A stretch of 8,314 nucleotides of DNA from CBFHSD01 sp965658375. Lineage in GTDB: Bacteria; Bacteroidota; Bacteroidia; Flavobacteriales_G; Salibacteraceae. A model generated the notes under the pieces. It did no database searches, had not been told where the DNA came from, and saw only the letters and a program-made list of their open reading frames with translations. The translations under genes and the position numbers were made by a program. Numbering within the stretch: position 1 is the stretch's first letter; every line of letters starts with the position of its first letter. The stretch is taken from assembly GCA_965658375.1 (NCBI GenBank), contig CBFHSD010000070.1, positions 1 through 8,314 on the forward strand, read 5' to 3'. Shown one piece after another: positions 1 through 6,215 of the stretch.

Positions 1-1670
1 ATCTCAGGCTCTAAATTCCAGCGAAGTAATTCTTGATAGCTGAATATTCTTGGGCTCATTACCATAATGGGTACTTTTATTCCAGATTTACGAATGTCAA
101 TACCTGCATCAGGATAAGCAACGGCTAAGTAATCAACCCTTTGGTGTTCCAAGGTTTTAGCTATTTCTGCAGCTCCAGCGCCATAGCCATAGGCCTTCAC
201 CATGGCCATTATTTTTACTTGAGGTTTCAGTAAGTTTCGGTATGCATTAAGGTTGTGGATGAGTTGATTTAGGCTGATCTCTAGTACACTCTCATTATTC
301 TGTGCTTGAAGTAGGTTTGAAATTCGCTCAAACTCGAATTTTCTTGCACCTTTAACGAGTATGGTCTCGTTAGAGAGTTGAATTTCTCCAGCTCTAATTG
401 CATTGAGCAGTGCTGCTGTTGAAGGAAAGTATTGCTGCTTTTCCATGCGAAAAGCATTGCGATGCACACTCATTTCCTTTCCTATACCTATAAGTCGTGT
501 GACTTTAGCATCTTCAAGTGATTCGTTAATTTGAGCGTACAATCTTTCCGGTGCGGATGCGCTCTGTTCTAAACTTGATAGAATAGCAGTTCTCTTTGAA
601 TAGTGACTTTGTTGCTTTGTGAAATCAAGGGCTATTTTTAGAGATTCAACATCTGCGCTGTATACATCATTGATTACCGTAGTTTGATTGACCCCTTTTT
701 TTAACTCGAGACGCATTGCAATTGGGGTAAGCAATGGGAGTGTTTCGCGAATTTCAGAAGGGGTGATTCCTAGCACTAGGCTCATGGTTACACAGTGGCA
801 TGCATTTTCGATAGAGGCTAAATCTGTAAAGGGTATATGAGATTCTATATGTGTTTTGTCCCAGTTAAAAGTGAGGCTTGTGTTCAAGGCCTTTACCTCT
901 TTTTTAACAGAAATGTCACCCAATTCTTCGGAGCTCCAAGACACAAGTTTTTTTTCCGGATAGTACTTTTCTAATTCTTCTTTGACAAGATTGTGGTCTG
1001 CACAAAAAACAATAGTTTTTGATTGCTTAAAGAGCGTTAATTTTTCTTGAATTTTTTGACGCTTAGAAGCAAAGTTTTCGCTGTGTGCATCTCCAATGTT
1101 AGTGAAAATACCGAATTGCGGTTGAACAATATTTTGCAACTGTTCCATTTCTCCCGGTTGAGAGATTCCCGTTTCAATAATTGCAAGTTCATGTTGCTTT
1201 TGAATGTTCCACAAAGAGAGTGGAACACCGATTTGTGAGTTGTAGCTTTTCGGACTTCTAACTGTTTTTTTTGAGGAAGAAAAAAATTGAAAAAGCCATT
1301 CTTTTACAACGGTTTTTCCGTTACTTCCTGTTATTCCAATTAATGGGATGTCAAACTTTTCTCTGTGTAGTTTAGCAAGTTTTTGAAGTGCTTCAACACT
1401 GCTGTTTACTAAAATAAAATTGCCTTTCGAGAGGTTTAAGCAATCACGGTTTGTGACAATAAAGTTAAGCACCCCCTGTTGAAGCAAGGCCTCTATGTAA
1501 TCGTGCCCATCGTGGTGTTCACCTTTTATGGCAATGAATAAAGTGTGCTTAGAAGATCCTATTTGTCGGCTGTCAATGGTGATGTGATCAAACTCAGATT
1601 GGAGTGAGTTTAACCGTGAATCGACTCCAATATAATGCGCTATTTCGCTTATTTTATATCGTGTATGCAT
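1..1670 (-). CDS. murF: Bifunctional MurF (UDP-MurNAc-tripeptide:D-Ala-D-Ala ligase) / alanine racemase fusion, C-terminus cut by window edge
   Basis: My minus-strand translation gives 556 residues in one open frame, running off the left edge. The Mur-ligase half has a DSR substrate-side motif at 33-35, the P-loop GITGSNGKT at 112-120 followed by VVKEW, NIGDAH at 191-196, MRLE at 319-322, and DVYSAD at 335-340 in the place of the canonical MurF D-x-Y-N-A-N motif. From about residue 462 an alanine racemase barrel begins, with the PLP-binding lysine at K492 in VKAYGYGAG and then YLAVAYPDAG. In this family MurF adds D-Ala-D-Ala to the UDP-MurNAc tripeptide in the cytoplasm, and Alr interconverts L- and D-Ala using PLP. 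Such fusions are usual in Bacteroidota at about 820 residues, so roughly a third is missing here by truncation, not decay. The ATG directly abuts the tdk stop codon (TAA then ATG), so the two are almost certainly cotranscribed. Family assignment is firm; activity of the racemase half cannot be judged without its C-terminal tyrosine. Confidence 0.95.
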   Translation of the reverse strand, partial: MHTRYKISEIAHYIGVDSRLNSLQSEFDHITIDSRQIGSSKHTLFIAIKGEHHDGHDYIEALLQQGVLNFIVTNRDCLNLSKGNFILVNSSVEALQKLAKLHREKFDIPLIGITGSNGKTVVKEWLFQFFSSSKKTVRSPKSYNSQIGVPLSLWNIQKQHELAIIETGISQPGEMEQLQNIVQPQFGIFTNIGDAHSENFASKRQKIQEKLTLFKQSKTIVFCADHNLVKEELEKYYPEKKLVSWSSEELGDISVKKEVKALNTSLTFNWDKTHIESHIPFTDLASIENACHCVTMSLVLGITPSEIRETLPLLTPIAMRLELKKGVNQTTVINDVYSADVESLKIALDFTKQQSHYSKRTAILSSLEQSASAPERLYAQINESLEDAKVTRLIGIGKEMSVHRNAFRMEKQQYFPSTAALLNAIRAGEIQLSNETILVKGARKFEFERISNLLQAQNNESVLEISLNQLIHNLNAYRNLLKPQVKIMAMVKAYGYGAGAAEIAKTLEHQRVDYLAVAYPDAGIDIRKSGIKVPIMVMSPRIFSYQELLRWNLEPE

Positions 1671-2246
1671 TTAACGGTTGTGTCTTGTATAACAAGATCT
1701 ACACAAAGGTTTGTAACTTTCAGTTTCGCCCAACTCTACCAGCGAGTCTCCGCCAGAAAAACGGTGCGAGTACTGGGCTAAGTTACCGCATTCAACGCAA
1801 ACGGCATGCACTTTAGTTATATATTCTGCAATGGCCATTAACCCTGGAATAGGGCCAAATGGTTGCCCTGTATAATCCATGTCTAAGCCTGCAACAATTA
1901 CTCTAGCTCCTTGGTTGGCAAGTTGATTGCACACACTTATAAGTTCTTCATCGAAAAACTGCGCTTCATCAATACCAACAACATCGGTATTATTGGCTAA
2001 AAGCAAGATGTTGGAAGAAGAAGGTACTGGGGTAGAGGAAATACTATTACTGTCATGAGAAACCACTTCTTCTTCGTGGTACCTCGTATCTATTTGAGGC
2101 TTGAAAATTTCGACACTTTGCTTGGCAAATTCTGCTCGCTTTAATCTACGGATAAGTTCTTCTGTTTTTCCAGAAAACATGGATCCGCAAATAATTTCTA
2201 TCCAGCCGCGTTTTTCGTGAAGATTGATTGAGTTTTCTAAAAACAT
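1671..2246 (-). CDS. tdk: Thymidine kinase, type II (zinc-containing)
   Basis: This 191-residue cytosolic enzyme phosphorylates thymidine with ATP to give dTMP in the salvage pathway. Visible motifs are the P-loop GSMFSGKT at 21-28, DEAQFFD at 93-99 with the likely catalytic base E94, and two Cys pairs, C150/C153 and C182/C185, that form the structural zinc site. The lasso segment between the Cys pairs (about 155-180) contains YSHRFSGGD and ends in YKPLC, as expected for thymidine binding. Length is normal for the family. The start MFLENSINLHEKRGWIE fits how Bacteroidota homologues begin as I remember them, so the ATG at 2246 is kept. An AGGAG sits at 2263-2267, but its 16-base spacing is too long for a normal ribosome binding site. 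The gene leads a two-gene operon with murF-alr and is divergent from the acidic protein gene. Confidence 0.97.
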   Translation of the reverse strand: MFLENSINLHEKRGWIEIICGSMFSGKTEELIRRLKRAEFAKQSVEIFKPQIDTRYHEEEVVSHDSNSISSTPVPSSSNILLLANNTDVVGIDEAQFFDEELISVCNQLANQGARVIVAGLDMDYTGQPFGPIPGLMAIAEYITKVHAVCVECGNLAQYSHRFSGGDSLVELGETESYKPLCRSCYTRHNR

Positions 2247-2272
2247 TCTATTGTGAGATGTGCTCCTAGTAG

Positions 2273-2280
2273 CAAAACTA
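2273..2280 (-). promoter_or_regulatory. Candidate Bacteroidota -7 promoter element for tdk-murF
   Basis: Read on the minus strand this is TAGTTTTG, an exact match to the Bacteroidota sigma-ABfr -7 consensus TAnnTTTG. Transcription would begin a few bases downstream, near 2267, leaving a leader of about 20 bases before the tdk ATG at 2246. I see no good -33 TTG at the expected spacing, so the call rests on the -7 match and position only. Confidence 0.45.
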
Positions 2281-2283
2281 ACC

Positions 2284-2291
2284 TAATTTTG
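2284..2291 (+). promoter_or_regulatory. Candidate Bacteroidota -7 promoter element for the acidic protein-rsmI operon
   Basis: TAATTTTG matches the TAnnTTTG consensus exactly and lies only three bases from the divergent element at 2273-2280. The predicted transcription start, about 2296-2298, falls after the ATG at 2293 and before the ATG at 2311. This favours the second ATG as the true start of the downstream gene. No clear -33 element is seen. Confidence 0.42.
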
Positions 2292-2310
2292 GATGTTAAA
2301 TTTTTGGATA

Positions 2311-3225
2311 ATGGGGTCTAGCGAAACTGATTTGAGAAAGTTGTTAATTCAGAGTTTTGACCAATTGGTAGAGTCTGTTGAATTACTGTATGAAAATGAG
2401 GTTGTTGATTTATCTGATATGGATAAAATAAGCTCGAATATGCAGCAGTTCAATGATCAATTTGCTGTGTATAAATATTTCTCGGCTCAAAAGCAAAATG
2501 AGGAAATCAAACTTCAAGAATTGTCTGTTCCAGAACCTGAAAATGTTAAGACAATCGAGGAAAATTCTGATACAGATCTCAACGAAGCGGTAACAGAACT
2601 TGAAGCGGTTCAGGCAGAAAAAGAATATCATCCTAGTATGGCGGTGATACCTGAAGAACCTGCACTTGAAGCACCAATTGAGCCTGAAGAAGACCAAGTA
2701 CAACCAGAAGAAGATATAACAGCTGCAGAAGGAGTAGAGGAAGAGGGAAGCCAAGAATCAGAAATTCAGAAAGAGCCAGAGCCGATTGAATTGAAAGAAG
2801 AAGTGCTTGAAGAAACCATTGCAGAAGAAGCTGTTGAGCCTGTTGTTGAGCCAGTTATTAACGATGAGCCCGTTTCGGAAGAACCAATAGTTCGAGTAGA
2901 TCACTCAGAACCGATAGATTCAGCAGAGCTCAATGACCAACATAAACAAGAAGACGATTCTTCTTTAGCTTCGAAATTGAAAAAACAAGCCATTCCAGAT
3001 TTAAAGGCAGCTATAGGATTGAATCAGCGCTTTTTATTTAGCAATGCTCTGTTTGAAGGGAATATGGAAGCCTTCAATAGAGTCGTCAACGAAATCAATC
3101 ACCTAGAGAGTAAAGAAATGGCCGATACTTTTTTACGGGTTCAAATCATTGACAAATACCAATGGGATGAAGAATCTGAAGAAGTACTTGCTTTTTTTGA
3201 ATTGGTGGAACGTAGATTCATGTAA
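2311..3225 (+). CDS. Uncharacterised acidic Glu/Pro-rich protein with a compact C-terminal domain
   Basis: I do not recognise a named family with certainty. Counted from the ATG at 2311 the protein has 304 residues in three parts. Residues 1-60 are probably helical (DLRKLLIQSFDQLVESVELL, then QQFNDQFAVYKYF). Residues about 64-216 form a low-complexity acidic linker: 53 of 153 residues are Glu or Asp by my count, with some 15 prolines and EPVVEPV-like repeats. Residues about 220-304 form an ordered segment with KKQAIPDLKAAIGLNQRF, LFEGNMEAFNRVVNEIN, a YQWDEE motif and the ending FFELVERR. I recall similar C-terminal segments in hypothetical proteins of Bacteroidota. There is no signal peptide or membrane span, so it is probably cytoplasmic. 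An upstream ATG at 2293 would add six residues, but the promoter-like element at 2284-2291 argues against it. The stop codon lies two bases before rsmI, so the two genes are coexpressed. Function is unknown. Confidence 0.88.
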   Translation: MGSSETDLRKLLIQSFDQLVESVELLYENEVVDLSDMDKISSNMQQFNDQFAVYKYFSAQKQNEEIKLQELSVPEPENVKTIEENSDTDLNEAVTELEAVQAEKEYHPSMAVIPEEPALEAPIEPEEDQVQPEEDITAAEGVEEEGSQESEIQKEPEPIELKEEVLEETIAEEAVEPVVEPVINDEPVSEEPIVRVDHSEPIDSAELNDQHKQEDDSSLASKLKKQAIPDLKAAIGLNQRFLFSNALFEGNMEAFNRVVNEINHLESKEMADTFLRVQIIDKYQWDEESEEVLAFFELVERRFM

Positions 3226-3227
3226 CA

Positions 3228-3926
3228 ATGGATCAAAATAGAAGCTTAACCCGTTTGTTTTTAGTTCCCACTCCAATTGGGAACCTAAAAGACATTACAC
3301 TTAGAGCCTTAGAAGTGCTTAAAGAGGTAGATGTAATCTTAGCTGAAGATACTCGGGTCACCAAGAAATTGCTTCATCAATATGAAATAAGCACACCTAT
3401 TCGTTCCTTGCATATGCACAACGAACATAAAATTGTAGAAGGCTTGGTGCAAGAGATGAGAGCGGGAAAAACTTTTGCCCAAGTTTCAGACGCAGGGACT
3501 CCTGGAATTTCGGATCCTGGTTTTCTTTTAGCTCGAGAAGCCATTAAGGAGAACGTTCAAATTGAGTGCTTACCTGGTGCTTCTGCCATTATTCCAGCAT
3601 TGGTTATTTCTGGATTACCATCAGATCGCTTTGTGTTTGAAGGTTTTGTTCCTCAGAAAAAAGGAAGACAAACCAAGCTGAAACTTTTTGCTGCAGAAGA
3701 GAGAACAGTGGTTTTCTATGAATCGCCACACCGCATCCATAAATGCTTGGTTCAACTTCGCGAGTTTTGCGAGCCAGAAAGGCAAGTGGCCGTTTGCAGA
3801 GAGTTGACTAAATTGCACGAAGAAGCCATTCGTGGATCCTTAGATGAGGTCATTGCTCAACTAGAAAATGGAGTGAAGGGCGAGTGTGTTGTTGTGCTGT
3901 CAGGATTTTCTTATTCTTCAAAATAA
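3228..3926 (+). CDS. rsmI: 16S rRNA (cytidine(1402)-2'-O)-methyltransferase RsmI
   Basis: RsmI uses S-adenosylmethionine to methylate the 2'-O of C1402 in the decoding centre of 16S rRNA, in partnership with RsmH, which methylates the base. Family motifs are all present in order: PTPIGNLKDIT at 14-24, AEDTR at 39-43, SDAGTPGISDPG at 87-98, LPGASA at 115-120, GLPSDRFVFEGF at 129-140, FYESPHR at 163-169 and RELTKLHEE at 191-199. At 232 residues it is shorter than the roughly 286-residue E. coli enzyme because it lacks the C-terminal extension, which is normal for short bacterial versions. The ATG at 3228 follows the previous stop by two bases with no Shine-Dalgarno, suggesting translational coupling. 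I see no terminator hairpin behind it. Confidence 0.96.
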   Translation: MDQNRSLTRLFLVPTPIGNLKDITLRALEVLKEVDVILAEDTRVTKKLLHQYEISTPIRSLHMHNEHKIVEGLVQEMRAGKTFAQVSDAGTPGISDPGFLLAREAIKENVQIECLPGASAIIPALVISGLPSDRFVFEGFVPQKKGRQTKLKLFAAEERTVVFYESPHRIHKCLVQLREFCEPERQVAVCRELTKLHEEAIRGSLDEVIAQLENGVKGECVVVLSGFSYSSK

Positions 3927-3958
3927 TTTCGCGTTCTTCTCTATTGGCACTAAATTTG
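3927..3958 (+). promoter_or_regulatory. Candidate promoter upstream of the DUF3108 gene
   Basis: TAAATTTG at 3951-3958 matches the Bacteroidota -7 consensus TAnnTTTG exactly. A near-consensus -33 element, TTTC at 3927-3930, precedes it by 20 bases, close to the usual spacing. The inferred transcription start near 3964 lies after the ATG at 3961 but before the one at 3985, which supports the latter as the start codon of the exported protein. It would let the DUF3108 gene be expressed separately from rsmI. Confidence 0.5.
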
Positions 3959-3984
3959 AAATGAATAGATTCAAAGAATGCCTT

Positions 3985-4800
3985 ATGAAACAAATTCCAA
4001 GTTTATTGTTGGCTGTGGTTTTAGTGGCAGCCATCCCAAATGAAAGGGGAACAATAGAAACAATCGAGAAAAAGATTAAAGCTTTAAAACGCGTAGACTA
4101 CCAAGTATTTTCAAAAGGTGAAGAACTAGAATATGTGGTGCATTACGGGTTTGTTTACGCTGGTAAAGCCACTATAGAGGTGGTAGGTTCTAAGAAGAAC
4201 AACAAAGGCCAAGAGCTAACCCATGTAAAAGGAACCGGTTTTAGTACTGGTGCTTTCGATTGGTTTTTTAAAGTAAGAGATACTTATGAGAGTTATATCA
4301 ATGCCGAGAGTATGAACCCAGAACTATTTGTGAGAAGGGTAGATGAAGGCGGATATAAAATAAACCAAGATTACAAGTTCAACCACGAGCAAAATGTCGT
4401 GGTGAACCAGTCTAAAGAAAAATATGAGATTCCAGAAGGAATACAAGATATGATGAGTGCATTCTATTATGCGCGTACTATCGATTTTACCAACGTGAAG
4501 AAAGGAGATGTTTTTACCATGTATGCCTTTGTAGATAATGAGATTGAGCCACTTGGAATCAAGTTTTACGGAAGGAAAACCATCAAAACAGATGCAGGAA
4601 AGTTTAAATGCCTCGCTTTTCAACCTAGGGTTTTGAAAGGGAAAGTGTTTAAAGAAGAAGATGATTTATTGGTTTATGTAACGGATGATAAAAACAGGAT
4701 TCCAGTAATGGTAGAAGCCAAAATTTTGGTTGGAAGCGTTAAGATGGAATTGGAATCTTACAAAGGATTAACTCACGATGTTGCGCTAGTAAAGAACTAA
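3985..4800 (+). CDS. Exported DUF3108 domain protein
   Basis: The 271-residue product starts with a short signal peptide (MKQIPSLLLAVVLVAA) and so is probably periplasmic or outer-membrane associated. There is no lipobox Cys. The rest fits DUF3108: GEELEYVVHYGFVYAGKA at 45-62, FDWFFKVRDTYESYI at 91-105, DMMSAFYYAR at 155-164, KGDVFTMYAFVDNE at 173-186, and a final NRIPVMVEAKILVGSVKMEL strand pattern at 237-256. The biochemical role of the family is not established. I chose 3985 because the signal peptide begins there and the promoter-like element at 3951-3958 would start transcription after the ATG at 3961. That ATG would add eight residues (MNRFKECL). The more distant in-frame ATG at 3886 would overlap rsmI by 41 bases and bury the signal peptide. 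The gene precedes the M23 hydrolase on the same strand with a 113-base gap, an arrangement I recall from other Bacteroidota. Confidence 0.88.
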   Translation: MKQIPSLLLAVVLVAAIPNERGTIETIEKKIKALKRVDYQVFSKGEELEYVVHYGFVYAGKATIEVVGSKKNNKGQELTHVKGTGFSTGAFDWFFKVRDTYESYINAESMNPELFVRRVDEGGYKINQDYKFNHEQNVVVNQSKEKYEIPEGIQDMMSAFYYARTIDFTNVKKGDVFTMYAFVDNEIEPLGIKFYGRKTIKTDAGKFKCLAFQPRVLKGKVFKEEDDLLVYVTDDKNRIPVMVEAKILVGSVKMELESYKGLTHDVALVKN

Positions 4801-4866
4801 GATTTCTTTGTTTAAAAGCCTTTCAACAATCCAGTCAGCTGGAATAATTTAAAGTTACTTTGTCGC

Positions 4867-4899
4867 TTGAATCAACGCTATGCAGATGGCGTGATTGAA
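4867..4899 (+). other. Imperfect inverted repeat (possible 5' leader hairpin) before the M23 gene
   Basis: Left arm TTGAATCAACGC (4867-4878) can pair with right arm GCGTGATTGAA (4889-4899) around a 10-base loop, with one G-G mismatch and one bulged A. It lies in the 113-base gap after the DUF3108 stop and ends 14 bases before the M23 ATG. There is no U-tract after it, so it is not a typical terminator. A weak promoter-like TTACTTTG (4855-4862, one mismatch to TAnnTTTG) sits just upstream, so the hairpin would fall in the leader if that promoter is real. Nothing else is recognisable in the gap. Confidence 0.3.
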
Positions 4900-4913
4900 A
4901 GAGTAAAACTGAA

Positions 4914-6215
4914 ATGAGTAAGATAGTTAGGTACATCATTCTAGCCCTTGTAATATCCCTTCTAGCAATTCTTGGAATAAACAATTTAAGTGGCACCGAA
5001 GAACCAGATGCAAGTGCGCTTGCCAAAGCAAATGAAATAGTGGAGCCGGTTCAGGTTCCTGTAGAATTGCTTTACGGTATTCCGTTAGATTCTTTTGAAG
5101 TGGTTCAAGACAAGGTGAAGAAAAACGAATTTCTTGCAGATATTCTCAATAATCATTTGCCTTACCAAGTCATTCATAATGGGGTACAAAATGCAGAAGG
5201 TATTTTTGACGTGAGGCAAATACGATCTGGTAAGCAATATGCTTTGTTTTTTACGCCAGACACTACCCACACTTTACGGTACTTCGTATACCAGAAAAAC
5301 GCCATCGATTATGTTGTTATGGATTTTGGTGATTCTGTTAAGGTAACGAAAGGCCAACATAAGGTAAGTACCAAAGAACGTATTGCATCAGGAGAAATTG
5401 AATCTTCATTATTCAACGCATTGAAAGATGCCGGTTTAAGCGGAGCTCTTGCTATGGAAATGAGCGAAATTTATGCTTGGAGCATTGATTTCTATAGACT
5501 TCAAAAAGGTGACTTTTTCAAAGTTGTATTTGATGAGAAGTTTGTGAATGATGAGTTTATTGGAGTAGGAGATATCAAGTGTTCTTTGTTCTCACATGGT
5601 GGAAAACCATTCTACGCCTTCTCTTTTCAAGCCGATAGCTTAAGCCAAGATTATTTTGATGAAGAGGGAATGAGTTTGAGAAAGGCCTTTCTTCAATCGC
5701 CATTGAAATTTGGACGCATCTCCTCTGGCTACACCATGAAAAGGTATCACCCTGTGCAAAAGAGGTACAAAGCACATTTAGGTACCGACTATGCAGCACC
5801 AAGCGGAACGCCTATTTTGGCTGTTGGAGATGGAACTGTCATTGAAAGAAAGTACAAGCGTTACAACGGGAATTACCTAAAGATCAGACATAATGGTACC
5901 TACACTACGCAGTATTTACATATGAGTAAATTCAATTCTAATGTGAAGAAAGGTTCTGTAGTAAAACAAGGAGATGTAATTGGTTATGTGGGGAGTACAG
6001 GTCTAGCAACAGGTCCTCATGTATGTTTCCGCTTTTGGAAGAACGGAAAGCAGGTAGATCACCGAAGAGAAGATTTTCCATCAGCTGAACCAATACCAGA
6101 AGAGATGAAAGTGATGTTTAACCGCAGCGCAGATTCACTGAAGACGGTTATAGATCAATACCCCTTGCCAGAAGAGAGCAAAGGGAATAAGCTTGCTACT
6201 TTACCTGCTCAATAA
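4914..6215 (+). CDS. MepM-like M23 peptidoglycan endopeptidase, membrane-anchored
   Basis: The 433-residue protein has one N-terminal hydrophobic segment (about 5-24), an uncleaved anchor or signal peptide, placing the rest in the periplasm. Residues about 60-115 resemble the OapA/LysM-like domain of MepM-type proteins (VKKNEFLADILNNH, IRSGKQY). Residues about 160-245 match the MepM middle domain (LFNALKDAGLSGALA, WSIDFYRLQKGDFFKV). The M23 catalytic domain is at about 263-385: zinc ligands H288 and D292 in HLGTD, H336 in YLHMS, and H369 in GPHVCFRFW. The usual GPHLH motif reads GPHVC here, so C371 takes the place of the third zinc-ligand histidine. Relatives cut peptide cross-links in peptidoglycan to allow wall growth. 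A tail of about 45 residues rich in Glu and Pro follows. The 3' end overlaps the convergent GDPD gene by 20 bases. I am confident of the family, but not of the exact bond cleaved. Confidence 0.93.
   Translation: MSKIVRYIILALVISLLAILGINNLSGTEEPDASALAKANEIVEPVQVPVELLYGIPLDSFEVVQDKVKKNEFLADILNNHLPYQVIHNGVQNAEGIFDVRQIRSGKQYALFFTPDTTHTLRYFVYQKNAIDYVVMDFGDSVKVTKGQHKVSTKERIASGEIESSLFNALKDAGLSGALAMEMSEIYAWSIDFYRLQKGDFFKVVFDEKFVNDEFIGVGDIKCSLFSHGGKPFYAFSFQADSLSQDYFDEEGMSLRKAFLQSPLKFGRISSGYTMKRYHPVQKRYKAHLGTDYAAPSGTPILAVGDGTVIERKYKRYNGNYLKIRHNGTYTTQYLHMSKFNSNVKKGSVVKQGDVIGYVGSTGLATGPHVCFRFWKNGKQVDHRREDFPSAEPIPEEMKVMFNRSADSLKTVIDQYPLPEESKGNKLATLPAQ

Noticed and set aside
1604..1816. Plus-strand open frame across the tdk/murF junction
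   Set aside because: It runs antisense to two well-supported genes with intact motifs and shows no recognisable protein features.
2410..2754. Minus-strand open frame inside the acidic protein gene
   Set aside because: A Glu/Lys-rich coding strand (GAA, AAA) automatically gives a Phe-rich antisense frame without stops; it has no start context or family features.
3886..3984. Upstream in-frame starts (3886 and 3961) for the DUF3108 protein
   Set aside because: 3886 overlaps rsmI by 41 bases and places a long non-signal stretch before the signal peptide; 3961 lies before the transcription start implied by the -7 element at 3951-3958.
4324..4623. Minus-strand open frame of about 99 codons inside the DUF3108 gene
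   Set aside because: It is antisense to a gene with family motifs along its whole length, and the translation looks like a chance frame rich in Cys, Ile and Phe.
4880..4894. Four-codon ORF (ATG CAG ATG GCG TGA) before the M23 gene, considered as a leader peptide
   Set aside because: It is too short to judge, has no ribosome binding site or attenuator-like codon run, and overlaps the inverted repeat.
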